DNA of 64,000 nt, taken from NCBI RefSeq assembly GCF_037546065.1, contig NZ_JAWMWG010000001.1, positions 372,001 to 436,000 of the forward strand. The letters run 5' to 3'. This document shows positions 33,902-43,483 of this stretch, piece by piece; position 1 is the first letter of the stretch; the number at the start of each line of letters is the position of its first letter. Source of the DNA: Holzapfeliella saturejae (lineage in GTDB: Bacteria > Bacillota > Bacilli > Lactobacillales > Lactobacillaceae). The position numbers and the translations under genes are program-made. The notes below the pieces were generated by a model. It did no database searches. It was given only the letters and a program-made list of their open reading frames with translations, and was not told where the DNA came from.

Positions 33902-35245
33902 ATGTTTGAAAAGATTCAATCTAGCTTGAAAAAACTAAAAAGAAAAGTTGATCCTTTTGACAATATGCAACGCTTTACAAAAGTTGGTCAATATCACGTA
34001 GGAGCCGTTGAAGCGACACCTCATCGTCAAAACTATTATTTAGTTGTGAAATATAATAATCAAAATATTTTGAAACAATATTTAATACCTGAAGATGATC
34101 ATCAAGGACTTAAAACCTATCAACGTTCATGGTCCAAAAAATTAAAGCGATTTGAAGCATTTGAAGAAGTCGATTCAAAACGACGTTATACGATGCAAGA
34201 AAATATCGAGAAGTTTTCAGAAAGAGTTCAAAAATTTATTTCACCTGATACTTTAAATGTGGGATTAATTACAGATACTTATGATAAACAACATGTGCTT
34301 GCTAGACACTTAAAAAGTGATGGTCTACAACAGATTCAAGAATTCAACACATTAAGTGATATGGGATTGTTGGACTTGAAGGTGCATTTAGGTGACTGGA
34401 TTTCAGGATGTGACGAGGGGTATACTTCACAAAAACGCTTGCGTGAAATGCGAGATGCATTCCAAGATGGCCTCGTACCTTTTGTTAACTTAAAAGGGAA
34501 TTCAGATGATAATGATAGCTATGATGCAAAAGAATCAAAATGGCCTAGTTTTGGTGAACGAGAATTTGAAGATATCATGTGGCACCAGATGTATCAACAA
34601 GAAGAGTTAAATGCGATTTATTCAAGTAATGGTGTTAGCTACTATGATTATCAAAACTTTAGACTAATTTTTATTAACACGAGTGATTTACCTTATGAAA
34701 TCGATGATCAAGGTAAGAAGCGGTTTAATACTAAGAAAACTTTAGCTGTAAGAGAAGATCAAGTCGAAGAAATTATTGAAATTTTGTCCATTAGCCATCA
34801 TAAACGTCTTATTTTTATGGGGCACAGTGTTCCTGTTAATCGTCGTGGTGACAATGCTTTGAAATACAACGGGCGAACATTGCACGAGTTATTTGCGGCT
34901 TTTAATCAAAAAGCCACAGGTCATTTAAGCAATCATGGTGTCCCAGTTGAATTTAAACTTAACAATCAGTTTGATTTTTCAGCCATTGTGGATAGTCAGA
35001 TTGTGGCTTATATTGGCGGCCATCACCAGGTTGAGTCCAACTACAAACTAAATGGAATTGATTATGTGACTTTAAATACCAGTTCACATTTGAAATCAGA
35101 AACCAACTTTAATAGAAGAGAAAAAAGAGATCTTGATACCCCTAATGAAGTTGCAGGATATATTTTAAACATTAATCCAAGTGCCGATGAGTTACAGTTG
35201 TTTGGTTATGGTGCGGCAACTTTTCGTAAAATTTTTAAAATATAG
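33902..35245 (+). CDS. Calcineurin-like metallophosphoesterase with altered first motif
   Basis: 447 residues. After an N-terminal beta/helical region (to about 115) comes a phosphoesterase core: LITDTYD where the family normally has DxH, HLGDWISG (GD motif), LKGNSDDND (GN motif), MGHSVP (GHxP-like) and GGHHQVE (GHxH-like). Most metal ligands are thus present but the first His is replaced by Tyr, so metal content or activity may differ. Substrate unknown. GAGGGAA precedes the ATG. Cytosolic, monocistronic. Confidence 0.78.
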   Translation: MFEKIQSSLKKLKRKVDPFDNMQRFTKVGQYHVGAVEATPHRQNYYLVVKYNNQNILKQYLIPEDDHQGLKTYQRSWSKKLKRFEAFEEVDSKRRYTMQENIEKFSERVQKFISPDTLNVGLITDTYDKQHVLARHLKSDGLQQIQEFNTLSDMGLLDLKVHLGDWISGCDEGYTSQKRLREMRDAFQDGLVPFVNLKGNSDDNDSYDAKESKWPSFGEREFEDIMWHQMYQQEELNAIYSSNGVSYYDYQNFRLIFINTSDLPYEIDDQGKKRFNTKKTLAVREDQVEEIIEILSISHHKRLIFMGHSVPVNRRGDNALKYNGRTLHELFAAFNQKATGHLSNHGVPVEFKLNNQFDFSAIVDSQIVAYIGGHHQVESNYKLNGIDYVTLNTSSHLKSETNFNRREKRDLDTPNEVAGYILNINPSADELQLFGYGAATFRKIFKI

Positions 35246-35324
35246 TCCACAAATTAACTAAAAAGGGTTACTATAGTTAATTGTGATAACTGATATCGAA
35301 AGACAGTGCAGAGGAGAGATAAGT

Positions 35325-37280
35325 ATGTGTGGAATCATTGCTTTTGTTGATCCAAAGGGAACAAACAAAGAAGGATCAATTACGTCAATGATGGATATGA
35401 TTCAACACCGTGGTCCAAATAGTGGCGGAAGTTTCATTAATGAAACGGCTGCTCTTGGATTTAGAAGATTATCAATTATTGATTTGGCGGGGGGAACTCA
35501 GCCAATTTATAACGAAGATGACACTAAAGTCATCACATTTAATGGTGAAATTTACAATTATAAAGAAATTCGTAGTGATTTAATTGAAGCCGGTCACGAA
35601 TTTAAAACACAGTCTGATACAGAAGTCTTGCTTCATGGTTATGAAGAATATGGGATGGCTAAATTATTAGATAAAGTGCGTGGTATGTTTGCGTTTTTAA
35701 TTTGGGACAGTGAAGAAAACCAATTAGTGGGTGCACGTGACTTTTTTGGAATCAAACCCCTTTACTATTACAATCGTGATGGTCAATTTATCGTGGGTTC
35801 TGAGATTAAATCCTTCTTAGAACATCCTGACTTTGTAAAAGAATTAAATATTGAAGCGGTTAAACCATATTTAATGAATCAATATAATGACTTAGAAGAA
35901 ACTTTCTTTAAGGGTGTTTATCGTTTTCCAGCAGGTCATTGGTTTACTTACAAAGATGGTGAATTGAATATGCATCAATATTGGGATGCAGATTACACCC
36001 CAAATGAGTTAAGTTTTGAAGATACTGTTGAAAAAATTCATGAAGTAATTTCAGAATCTGTCAATTTACATAATGTGTCAGATGTACCAGTTGGTAGTTT
36101 TCTTTCAGAAGGAATTGATTCAAGTTATATCACCAGCATTTTAAAACCTGAAAAGGTATTTAGTGTGGGCTTTGACGATAAAACGTATGATGAAGTTAAA
36201 AACGCTCGTGATCTAGCTAATATGAAAGGTTTCGATTTTTACGAATCACGTGTTAAACGTGATGATGTCTTGCGTGATTTTGAAGAAATGCAATATCATA
36301 TGGACGAACCAGATGGTAATCCAAGTGTTGTACCGCTTTGGTATCTGGCCAAATTAGCGCGTAAACATGTCACAGTAGCTTTATCAGGTGAAGGTGCTGA
36401 TGAGTTATTTGGAGGATATGTGAATTACGGGATGCACTCGCACAACACAATCGTTAAGGTTTTTGCTAATGGGTTAAAACGCCTACCTAAAAATGTTAAG
36501 GCAAAATTGAGTCGTCGATTATCAAAATCTCGTAATTTCAAAGGTAAACTGCACTTATACACAAGTATTACAGAACCGAGTGAATATTACGTTGGACAAG
36601 CTAAAATCTATGACGCAGATTATCCGTCAATCTTTTCTGCACAAGATGCTAACCAAGTATTACAACCGGTATATCGTAATAAAATAACAGTTAAAAGTAT
36701 TTACAAACCTGATTTTGAAAAAGTGAAGTCGTTAGATTACGTGCGTCAAATGCAATATATTGATTTACATCACTTCTTAGTAAATGATATTTTGCAAAAA
36801 GCAGATAAAATTTCAATGGCGCATTCATTAGAAGTTCGCGTTCCCTACTTAGACCGTAAGGTTGCGGATTTTGCTAATAGCATTAAGACTGAATATCTAA
36901 TTAACAATAAAGATACGAAGTATGCGTTGAGAAAAGCTAGTGAAGCAGTTGTGCCAAAAGAATGGTCACAACGACCAAAACTAGGTTTTCCTGTGCCAAT
37001 TAAAAAATGGTTGAGAACGCAATCATTTTATCAACAAGTTAAAAACTTATTCTCTGAAGAGTTCGTTAAAGATGTGTTTGAACAAGATAAATTATTGAAT
37101 TTATTGGAACAGCACTATACTGGTGAAGCTGATTTGCAACGTCAAATTTGGACAATTTATAGTTTTCTTGTTTGGTACCGCGCTTACTTCATTGATTTTG
37201 AAGGCACAAAAGAAAAATATCGCCGTGTTCAACCAGAAGTTAAAGAAATGATTGATCAAGGAAAATTGGTTAATACTTAA
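35325..37280 (+). CDS. asnB: Asparagine synthetase B, glutamine-hydrolysing
   Basis: 651 residues. Cys2 of MCGIIAF is the amidotransferase nucleophile; RGPNSGG and FNGEIYNY belong to the glutaminase domain (1-200), and the synthetase domain has the PP-loop SEGIDSSYI and SGEGADELFGGY. It makes Asn from Asp, Gln and ATP. The ATG at 35325 is required because Cys must be residue 2; GAGGAGA lies 9 bases upstream. The PP-loop reads SEGIDSS where SGGxDSS is usual (Gly to Glu), a change also seen in the AsnO-like subgroup. Confidence 0.93.
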   Translation: MCGIIAFVDPKGTNKEGSITSMMDMIQHRGPNSGGSFINETAALGFRRLSIIDLAGGTQPIYNEDDTKVITFNGEIYNYKEIRSDLIEAGHEFKTQSDTEVLLHGYEEYGMAKLLDKVRGMFAFLIWDSEENQLVGARDFFGIKPLYYYNRDGQFIVGSEIKSFLEHPDFVKELNIEAVKPYLMNQYNDLEETFFKGVYRFPAGHWFTYKDGELNMHQYWDADYTPNELSFEDTVEKIHEVISESVNLHNVSDVPVGSFLSEGIDSSYITSILKPEKVFSVGFDDKTYDEVKNARDLANMKGFDFYESRVKRDDVLRDFEEMQYHMDEPDGNPSVVPLWYLAKLARKHVTVALSGEGADELFGGYVNYGMHSHNTIVKVFANGLKRLPKNVKAKLSRRLSKSRNFKGKLHLYTSITEPSEYYVGQAKIYDADYPSIFSAQDANQVLQPVYRNKITVKSIYKPDFEKVKSLDYVRQMQYIDLHHFLVNDILQKADKISMAHSLEVRVPYLDRKVADFANSIKTEYLINNKDTKYALRKASEAVVPKEWSQRPKLGFPVPIKKWLRTQSFYQQVKNLFSEEFVKDVFEQDKLLNLLEQHYTGEADLQRQIWTIYSFLVWYRAYFIDFEGTKEKYRRVQPEVKEMIDQGKLVNT

Positions 37281-37290
37281 TTTTAAAAAA

Positions 37291-37326
37291 GTAAAAGCTT
37301 TCGATTTAAAGTCGAAAGCTTTTTTG
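37291..37326 (+). terminator. Terminator of asnB
   Basis: AAAAGCTTTCGA and TCGAAAGCTTTT form a 12-bp stem with a T-run. Confidence 0.9.
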
Positions 37327-37407
37327 TTAGTCATCATGTAACCAACTTGGTGCTAGGTTTTAACTTAAGAATGCAGTAGAGTGAAAGTTGTAAAGGAGGT
37401 TGATGAA

Positions 37408-37953
37408 ATGAGTGTAGCTGACAGATTGAAGCAAATCAGACAACAAGCACAACTTTCTCAAGAAGAATTAGCTAAGAGATTGTATGTTACAAGACAGACA
37501 ATTTCAAGATGGGAAACAGGAACTAGAGAACCGAGTTTGAGTGCCTTGACAGATATTGCCAAAATTTATCAAATAAGTATCAACGAATTATTAGGAGGGG
37601 AATTAATTGTGAAGAAGAAAAAATTAAATGGGTTTGCAATTTTAGGATTGGTGGTATTTAATCTTGCTTTCTTAGGTACAGTCGGATTTTTACTTGCATT
37701 TGTTTTGTTTACAATGTATTTCTTAGGAACCATGAGTTTAGTTTCAACAGTAATTGGTATTTATCAGATGATATTTCCATCAACTTTTCAAACGGTTGAT
37801 ATGGCAATGAATTATCCGTGGTTAATTTTACTACTTCCTATTTTTGGAATTCTGATTTTAATCGGGGCGGTTTATTTAACCAAATTTTTAACACGATATG
37901 GTTATCGATATTTTAAATATAGCCTTTCAAAATCTTATTATGAAGTTAGCTAA
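37408..37953 (+). CDS. XRE-family regulator with C-terminal membrane domain
   Basis: 181 residues. Helix-turn-helix at about 6-60 (LSQEELAKRLYVTRQTISRW), then three hydrophobic segments (about 78-100, 105-130 and 145-165). Membrane-tethered HTH proteins of this form occur widely in lactobacilli as stress or envelope sensors; the signal is unknown. ATG 37408 is preceded by AAAGGAGG at good distance. The frame overlaps its own terminator at the 3' end. Confidence 0.85.
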   Translation: MSVADRLKQIRQQAQLSQEELAKRLYVTRQTISRWETGTREPSLSALTDIAKIYQISINELLGGELIVKKKKLNGFAILGLVVFNLAFLGTVGFLLAFVLFTMYFLGTMSLVSTVIGIYQMIFPSTFQTVDMAMNYPWLILLLPIFGILILIGAVYLTKFLTRYGYRYFKYSLSKSYYEVS

Positions 37954-37972
37954 TGGCTAACTTCTTTTTTAT
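37942..37972 (+). terminator. Terminator overlapping the end of the XRE gene
   Basis: GAAGTTAGC and GCTAACTTC pair across the stop codon; T-run follows. Confidence 0.88.
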
Positions 37973-38025
37973 TGTCATTATTTCGACTATGATTAAGCTA
38001 AAAGAAAGTAGATAGGAGAAAACAA

Positions 38026-38625
38026 ATGAGAATTAAACAATGTGAGTGGTCACAAAATGGTCATCAAAATATGGCAGATTATCATCAAAATGAATGGGGT
38101 TTTGCAGTTTTTGATGAGGAGAAAACATTTGAACTAATGATTTTAGAAATTATGCGGGCGGGTCTTTCTTGGCAAACGATTTTAAATAAAAGATTAGGTT
38201 TTCAAAAAGCGTTTTCAAATTATCGAATTCAAAAAATTGCTCAATACAATGACTACGATATGGAAAAATTGTTAAAAAATCCAGCTATTGTTCGGAACAA
38301 GCGTAAGGTTGAGGCTATTGTGTCAAATGCCCAGTTATTAGCTCAGAAGAATGCAACTAGTGAGTTTAGCTTGAATACTTATTTATGGTCATTTGTGGAT
38401 GACAAGCCACTAGTTATGGATTATCAAACACAAGAAGATATGCAGGGATTCAGTGAACTATCCAAAAAGATTAGTCGTGAGTTGAAAAAGCAAGGCTTTA
38501 AATTTTTAGGGCCGACTATTGTCCAATCCTGGCTTGAAGCTTTAGGAATTATCAATTCTCACGTGGAGACTTGCCCCATTAAACAACAGTGTATTGACTT
38601 TTTTGCTAAAAACTACACATTGTAG
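38026..38625 (+). CDS. tag: DNA-3-methyladenine glycosylase I
   Basis: 199 residues. It removes 3-methyladenine from alkylated DNA. The N-terminal C6, the YHQNEWG motif, LEIMRAGLSWQTIL and the C-terminal INSHVETC carry the zinc-snap Cys/His residues and the catalytic Glu of the TAG family. AGGAG is 7 bases from the ATG. Monocistronic; the stop codon lies within a perfect inverted repeat that belongs to the next promoter region. Confidence 0.92.
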   Translation: MRIKQCEWSQNGHQNMADYHQNEWGFAVFDEEKTFELMILEIMRAGLSWQTILNKRLGFQKAFSNYRIQKIAQYNDYDMEKLLKNPAIVRNKRKVEAIVSNAQLLAQKNATSEFSLNTYLWSFVDDKPLVMDYQTQEDMQGFSELSKKISRELKKQGFKFLGPTIVQSWLEALGIINSHVETCPIKQQCIDFFAKNYTL

Positions 38626-38655
38626 TTTGACAACTTATTTGTGTAGGTGTATTAT
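38611..38655 (+). promoter_or_regulatory. Promoter and operator of the tetR-MMPL operon
   Basis: TTGACA (38627-38632) and TATTAT (38650-38655) are exactly 17 bases apart. The perfect inverted repeat AACTACA/TGTAGTT (38611-38627, 3-base spacer) touches the -35, the right place for repression by the TetR protein coded downstream. It overlaps the end of tag and could alternatively act as a weak terminator, but no T-run follows. Confidence 0.6.
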
Positions 38656-38683
38656 TTCAACTGTTAATTAAGGAGGTTATGAA

Positions 38684-39250
38684 GTGGCTAAAAGAAATAC
38701 AGTTGGTTATGACAAAGTCATTGAAATGGCGATTCAAATTATCGAAGATGATGGCCCAGAAGAACTAACTTTTGGAAATCTGGCTAAAGCATTGGATATT
38801 AAATCGCAATCTTTGTATAACTATTTTAAAAATCAAGCCGAATTACTCGAAGAATTGGGCACTCAGTTTGTGAAATGTCTGCATCAAGAATTAACCGAAG
38901 GCTTAATTGGTTATTCCGGTAAAAAAGCATTAATTAAGTATGCTGAAATTATCAGAAACTATTTTTCTAACCGTGGGCAATCAATTTCATTAATTCATAA
39001 AGTCAAAAACTATGATAAAAGCTCTGACTTTTTTGTAGAAATGAAAAAAGTGATTGATTTAATTGATCGTATTTTAGATTCAATTGATTTACATGGTGTT
39101 GATAAAACGTCTTTTGGTGAAGGCTACATTAGTCAAATTTTAGGATTCTTACTCATCGAGCAATTGGGATTTCTTGACCAATATGGATTACCTCATAACG
39201 ATGAAAGTTTTCGTCAGATGCTTGAACTTTCAACCAAGATTATTGATTAA
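38684..39250 (+). CDS. TetR-family regulator of the MMPL operon
   Basis: 188 residues with the HTH LTFGNLAKALDIKSQSLYNYF and a helical C-terminal domain of the WHG type. The GTG at 38684 follows AGGAGG; a nearby ATG is in another frame. It lies 24 bases before the MMPL gene and is very probably its repressor, acting at the inverted repeat near the -35. Confidence 0.87.
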   Translation: MAKRNTVGYDKVIEMAIQIIEDDGPEELTFGNLAKALDIKSQSLYNYFKNQAELLEELGTQFVKCLHQELTEGLIGYSGKKALIKYAEIIRNYFSNRGQSISLIHKVKNYDKSSDFFVEMKKVIDLIDRILDSIDLHGVDKTSFGEGYISQILGFLLIEQLGFLDQYGLPHNDESFRQMLELSTKIID

Positions 39251-39274
39251 TACATAACGAAAGGATAAGAGATC

Positions 39275-42200
39275 ATGAGTCAATTTTTCAAAAAGCATTA
39301 TCATGCACTGATTGGTTGGCTACTGGCATTGGTGATTGCGATTGTCGCTTTACCTAATGTCGGAGAGTTAACTACTCAAAACTCAGCTATTAAATTACCT
39401 GATAATGTTCAAACACAACTTGCTGAACAAATGAAAAATCAGTGGAGTGACTCGCAAAAAGATACGACCGAAGCTGTTGTGATTTTCCACAATGAAGGAA
39501 ATGCACTTACACAAGAGCAAAAAGATCGTATTAAAGCAACTGTGGATAAGTTACGCCAAAATGAATCTGAATACGGCATCAAGAGTATGACAGCTTCAAT
39601 GGATAACGAATACACACAAAAACAATTGATTTCACAAGATGAAACAACCCAATTATTACAATTAAATATTGATAAAAACCATGGGACACTTTCAGAAATT
39701 GAGAATCAATTAAACGAAGCTGCCAAAACTGACGGTGTGACAACTTATGTGACAGGGGCAGATATTTTGACGAATGCTTTCAGTCAAAAAACACAAGATG
39801 GGATTAAGAAAACAGAGGTTATTGCGGTTATCTTTATCTTCATCGTGTTGATTCTAGTCTTTAGATCACCTGTTGTACCATTGGTGTCAATTGCAACGGT
39901 AGCCGTGTCATTTATTGTTTCACTAAGTATTGTAACCAACCTAGTGGCTCACTTTGGCTTCCCATTCTCAAACTTCACCCAAGTCTTTATGGTGGTTGTG
40001 CTATTTGGGATTGGAACCGACTACAATATCTTACTGTATGATGAGTTTAAGGATCAGCTGAGTCTGGGCGTTTCCAATTCAGAAGCCATGCAAGTCGCCC
40101 GTAAAAAAGCAGGCCATACGATTTTATATTCAGGAACTTCTGTTTTAATTGGGTTTGCTGTTTTAGGACTTGCTCAATTCTCAATTTATCAATCAGCTGT
40201 CGGTGTTGCTGTTGGGATTGCGGTATTAATTCCAGTCTTGCTAACACTTAATGCCTTCTTTATGGTGGTACTCGGTAAAAAACTATTTTGGCCAGCTAAA
40301 AGTTTTGAAGGTCACTCAACCAGCAAGTTCTGGCACATGCTTTCAAAAAATAGCGTTTTAAGACCAATCTTAAGTTTATTATTAGTCCTTGTGATTATGT
40401 TGCCCTTATCATTCATGTACTCAAATCATCTTAACTATGATGACTTAGATGAATTAGGTAATGACACACCAGCTAAAGTTGGGTTTGAAGTTGTTCAAGC
40501 ACACTTTTCAAAAGGGACTGCTGAACCGACAACTTTATATGTTCGCAGTGATCAACCACTTGATAATACGCAAAACTTAAAAGGTATTGACAGCTTAACG
40601 CAAGCTATTAAAGCTGTTCCAGGTGTCAAAACAGTTACGTCAGCTACACAACCTGGTGGCGATCAAATCGATAAACTTTATGTTGATAGTCAAATGAAGA
40701 CTGTTAATTCTGGACTTTCTGAAGCTCAAAAAGGTGCCAAAGATTTACAAACAGGATTAGTAGGTAATGGCCAATCAGCACAAAATAATGGTCAATTACC
40801 AACTGACTTATTAACAGGTGTTAACAACGCAAGCAGTGGACTCATTCAATTACAAAACGGGAGCCAACAACTTGTTGATGGGTTAACACAGTTAAATGAT
40901 AAGTTAGCTAGTCAAACAAGTGGTCAATCTCAAAGTCAAATTACACAATTAGTAGATGGATTACCACAAATTAACTCAGCTATTCAACAATTGAATGGTG
41001 CTTTGCAAAATGCCGGAACTTCTGGTGTTGATACAAGTAGCTTAACGCAAAAATTATCTCAAGTTGCCGCACATACTAAAGCAATTGGGGATGAATTAAC
41101 TCAAGCTGGTCAAGCCTTAACCGGTTTACAAGCTGAACAGCAACAACAAAGTGCACAATATCAACAAATGCTTAGCCAACTGCCTGAATCAGCTCGCCAA
41201 GCTATTGTGCAAAAAGATCAAAAAGTGCAACAAGCGTTAGCACAAGTTGGTCAAAATATTCAAAATGCGGGTAGTCACGATCAACAAATTGGTCAACAAC
41301 TACAAGCAGTGAGTCAAGATTCACAATTATCAGGTATGATGCAACAACTTACAACCTTGAAACAACAAGTCCAAACACTTGCTGATAAATCAAATGTCGC
41401 ACTACCTGGTGCAACACAAGCACTTAACCAACTTTATGGTGGGTTAACTCAAGTTCAATCAGCTGTTGCTCAAGGAAACACTGGTGCCCAAGCACTTAAC
41501 GGTGGACTTGCAACTATGACTGAAAAAATGCCACAAATGATTGATGGTGTTAAAAAAGCAGGCGATGGTGCTGGTCAATTGGATACAGGTTTAGGTACTG
41601 CTTATGATTACTTGAACAATTACCAAAACTCAGCTTCTGCTAAAACTTTCTATATTCCATCTGATCAGATTCATGGTGAAGAATTCCAAAAATCATTAGA
41701 TACTTACTTATCAGCTGATAAGAAGACAACTAAATTAATGATTATCTTGGATGAAAACCCAAGTTCTGATGCAGCTATTCAAAAAATTAATGAATTAACT
41801 AACCAAACCCAAGGTATTTTACAAAATGGTTCACTACACAATGCACAAGTCGCATTTGGTGGTCAAACAGCTAAAATTGCCGATACACAAAAAACAGCTA
41901 ACGATGATTTTATTCGTACAGCGATGATTATGGTAGTGGGTATTGGTATTGCCTTAATTTTTGTAACACGTTCAATCTTGCAACCCCTATACATTTTAGG
42001 AACATTGTTACTTGCTTTCTTAAGCTCAATGACAATTACTAAATGGGTGAGTGCAACATTCCTTGGACATGACTTGTTAACTTGGAACACACCATTCTTT
42101 ACTTTCATTATGATTTTTGCATTAGGAGTGGATTACAGTATCTTCTTAATGATGAAATATCGTGAATTTGGTGCAGAAGGGATGCAACCAAGTGAACAAA

Positions 42201-42436
42201 TTATCAAAGCTTGTGAAATTATCGGGGCAGTTGTGATTTCTGCCGCAATCATTTTAGGTGGAACATTTGCCGCATTAATTCCAAGTGGTGTTTTAACCTT
42301 GATTCAAGTAGCTCTAGGTGTGATTATTGGTTTACTAATTTTGGTCGTTATTTTACCAATGATTCTATCTGCTGCTATTCGATTAACTTATGAAAAATTC
42401 AATTTCAAAAAGTTAATGAAAAAAGACAATAATTAA
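39275..42436 (+). CDS. MMPL/RND-family membrane transporter
   Basis: 1053 residues. Two six-helix membrane halves (one membrane segment near residue 12 and a block at about 178-370; the second at about 880-1040) carry the RND/MMPL motif GIGTDYNILLYDEF in the first half and GVDYSIFLMMKYREF in the second. Between them, residues about 400-800 form an outside region rich in Gln/Ala/Ser with long coiled coils. This is the YdgH/MmpL layout of Gram-positive lipid or drug exporters. Expressed with the tetR gene. Confidence 0.88.
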   Translation: MSQFFKKHYHALIGWLLALVIAIVALPNVGELTTQNSAIKLPDNVQTQLAEQMKNQWSDSQKDTTEAVVIFHNEGNALTQEQKDRIKATVDKLRQNESEYGIKSMTASMDNEYTQKQLISQDETTQLLQLNIDKNHGTLSEIENQLNEAAKTDGVTTYVTGADILTNAFSQKTQDGIKKTEVIAVIFIFIVLILVFRSPVVPLVSIATVAVSFIVSLSIVTNLVAHFGFPFSNFTQVFMVVVLFGIGTDYNILLYDEFKDQLSLGVSNSEAMQVARKKAGHTILYSGTSVLIGFAVLGLAQFSIYQSAVGVAVGIAVLIPVLLTLNAFFMVVLGKKLFWPAKSFEGHSTSKFWHMLSKNSVLRPILSLLLVLVIMLPLSFMYSNHLNYDDLDELGNDTPAKVGFEVVQAHFSKGTAEPTTLYVRSDQPLDNTQNLKGIDSLTQAIKAVPGVKTVTSATQPGGDQIDKLYVDSQMKTVNSGLSEAQKGAKDLQTGLVGNGQSAQNNGQLPTDLLTGVNNASSGLIQLQNGSQQLVDGLTQLNDKLASQTSGQSQSQITQLVDGLPQINSAIQQLNGALQNAGTSGVDTSSLTQKLSQVAAHTKAIGDELTQAGQALTGLQAEQQQQSAQYQQMLSQLPESARQAIVQKDQKVQQALAQVGQNIQNAGSHDQQIGQQLQAVSQDSQLSGMMQQLTTLKQQVQTLADKSNVALPGATQALNQLYGGLTQVQSAVAQGNTGAQALNGGLATMTEKMPQMIDGVKKAGDGAGQLDTGLGTAYDYLNNYQNSASAKTFYIPSDQIHGEEFQKSLDTYLSADKKTTKLMIILDENPSSDAAIQKINELTNQTQGILQNGSLHNAQVAFGGQTAKIADTQKTANDDFIRTAMIMVVGIGIALIFVTRSILQPLYILGTLLLAFLSSMTITKWVSATFLGHDLLTWNTPFFTFIMIFALGVDYSIFLMMKYREFGAEGMQPSEQIIKACEIIGAVVISAAIILGGTFAALIPSGVLTLIQVALGVIIGLLILVVILPMILSAAIRLTYEKFNFKKLMKKDNN

Positions 42437-42472
42437 ACTAACTCTTATATAGACAACTTTAAAAAGACAGAC

Positions 42473-42506
42473 GAAACCGACTCTCATTTGAGAGTCGGTT
42501 TTTTAT
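42473..42506 (+). terminator. Terminator of the tetR-MMPL operon
   Basis: ACCGACTCTC and GAGAGTCGGT form a 10-bp stem with an ATTT loop and a T-run. Confidence 0.92.
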
Positions 42507-42606
42507 GATTAAATTTAACCACTTAGCTTGCGATTTCAACCACTTATCTTTATTTAAGTTACATCACAAAAATCTAGTGTTAGATTAAGGTTTGAGGTGA
42601 TTAAAA

Positions 42607-43482
42607 ATGAAATTAATTCAAGCCACTAATATAACTAAGTCATATAATCAGCATCTAGCTGTTAAAGGAATTAATTTAACGATTAATAAAGGGCAATTAA
42701 CAGCTCTTTTAGGGACTAATGGTGCCGGGAAATCAACAACAATTTCAATGTTGATTGGCTTATCAAAACCAACTTCTGGTGAAGTTAAGTACAATGGTGA
42801 AAATAACCGATCTGTTAAAATAGGTGTTGTCTTTCAGCAAAGTGTGCTAGATGAAGAATTAACAGTTAAACAAAATTTGAAGATAAGAGCAAAACTTTAT
42901 CAAAATCAATCAACTGATTATTTTGAAAAGTTAGTAAAGGCAACAGGATTAACTGATTTTATGGATCAAAAATATGGTCAACTTTCAGGTGGGCAAAAAA
43001 GACGTGCAGATATTGCAAGGGCACTTTTAAATCAGCCGGATATTTTGTTCTTAGATGAGCCAACAACAGGATTAGACATCCAAACGCGGCAAGCTATATG
43101 GTCTTTCATCCAATCCCTGCAAAAAAATGAGCAACTAACAGTATTTTTAACGACTCATTGTTTGGAAGAGGCACAGTCAGCTGAACAAATTTATATTATG
43201 TCAAAGGGAGAGTTGGTAGGATCAGGCTCTGCAGAAGAAATCAATCAAACTTATTCAATGCCAACTCTAAAGTTAGTAGCTAAAGATGTGAACGCATTAA
43301 AACAACGATTGTCATTAGATATTGCTAGTGAGAGTAATCATGTTTTAACCGTACATCCAAAATCGCCAAGTCAAGCAATTGAAATTTTAGAACAGGTTAA
43401 AGCGTTTATTGTTGATTTTGAATTTAAGCCAGGCGATTTAAATGATGCGTTTGTCACGTTAACAGGAAGGAAGATGAAGTGA
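42607..43482 (+). CDS. ABC-2 transporter ATP-binding protein of a LytTR-controlled operon
   Basis: 291 residues: Walker A GTNGAGKST, signature LSGGQKRR, Walker B ILFLDEP, H-loop TTHCLEEA; a C-terminal extension of about 70 residues is typical of drug/lipid ABC-2 exporters. First of four tightly packed genes (ATPase, permease, LytTR regulator, DUF3021). GAGGTG precedes the ATG. Substrate unknown. Confidence 0.9.
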   Translation: MKLIQATNITKSYNQHLAVKGINLTINKGQLTALLGTNGAGKSTTISMLIGLSKPTSGEVKYNGENNRSVKIGVVFQQSVLDEELTVKQNLKIRAKLYQNQSTDYFEKLVKATGLTDFMDQKYGQLSGGQKRRADIARALLNQPDILFLDEPTTGLDIQTRQAIWSFIQSLQKNEQLTVFLTTHCLEEAQSAEQIYIMSKGELVGSGSAEEINQTYSMPTLKLVAKDVNALKQRLSLDIASESNHVLTVHPKSPSQAIEILEQVKAFIVDFEFKPGDLNDAFVTLTGRKMK

Positions 43483-43483
43483 A

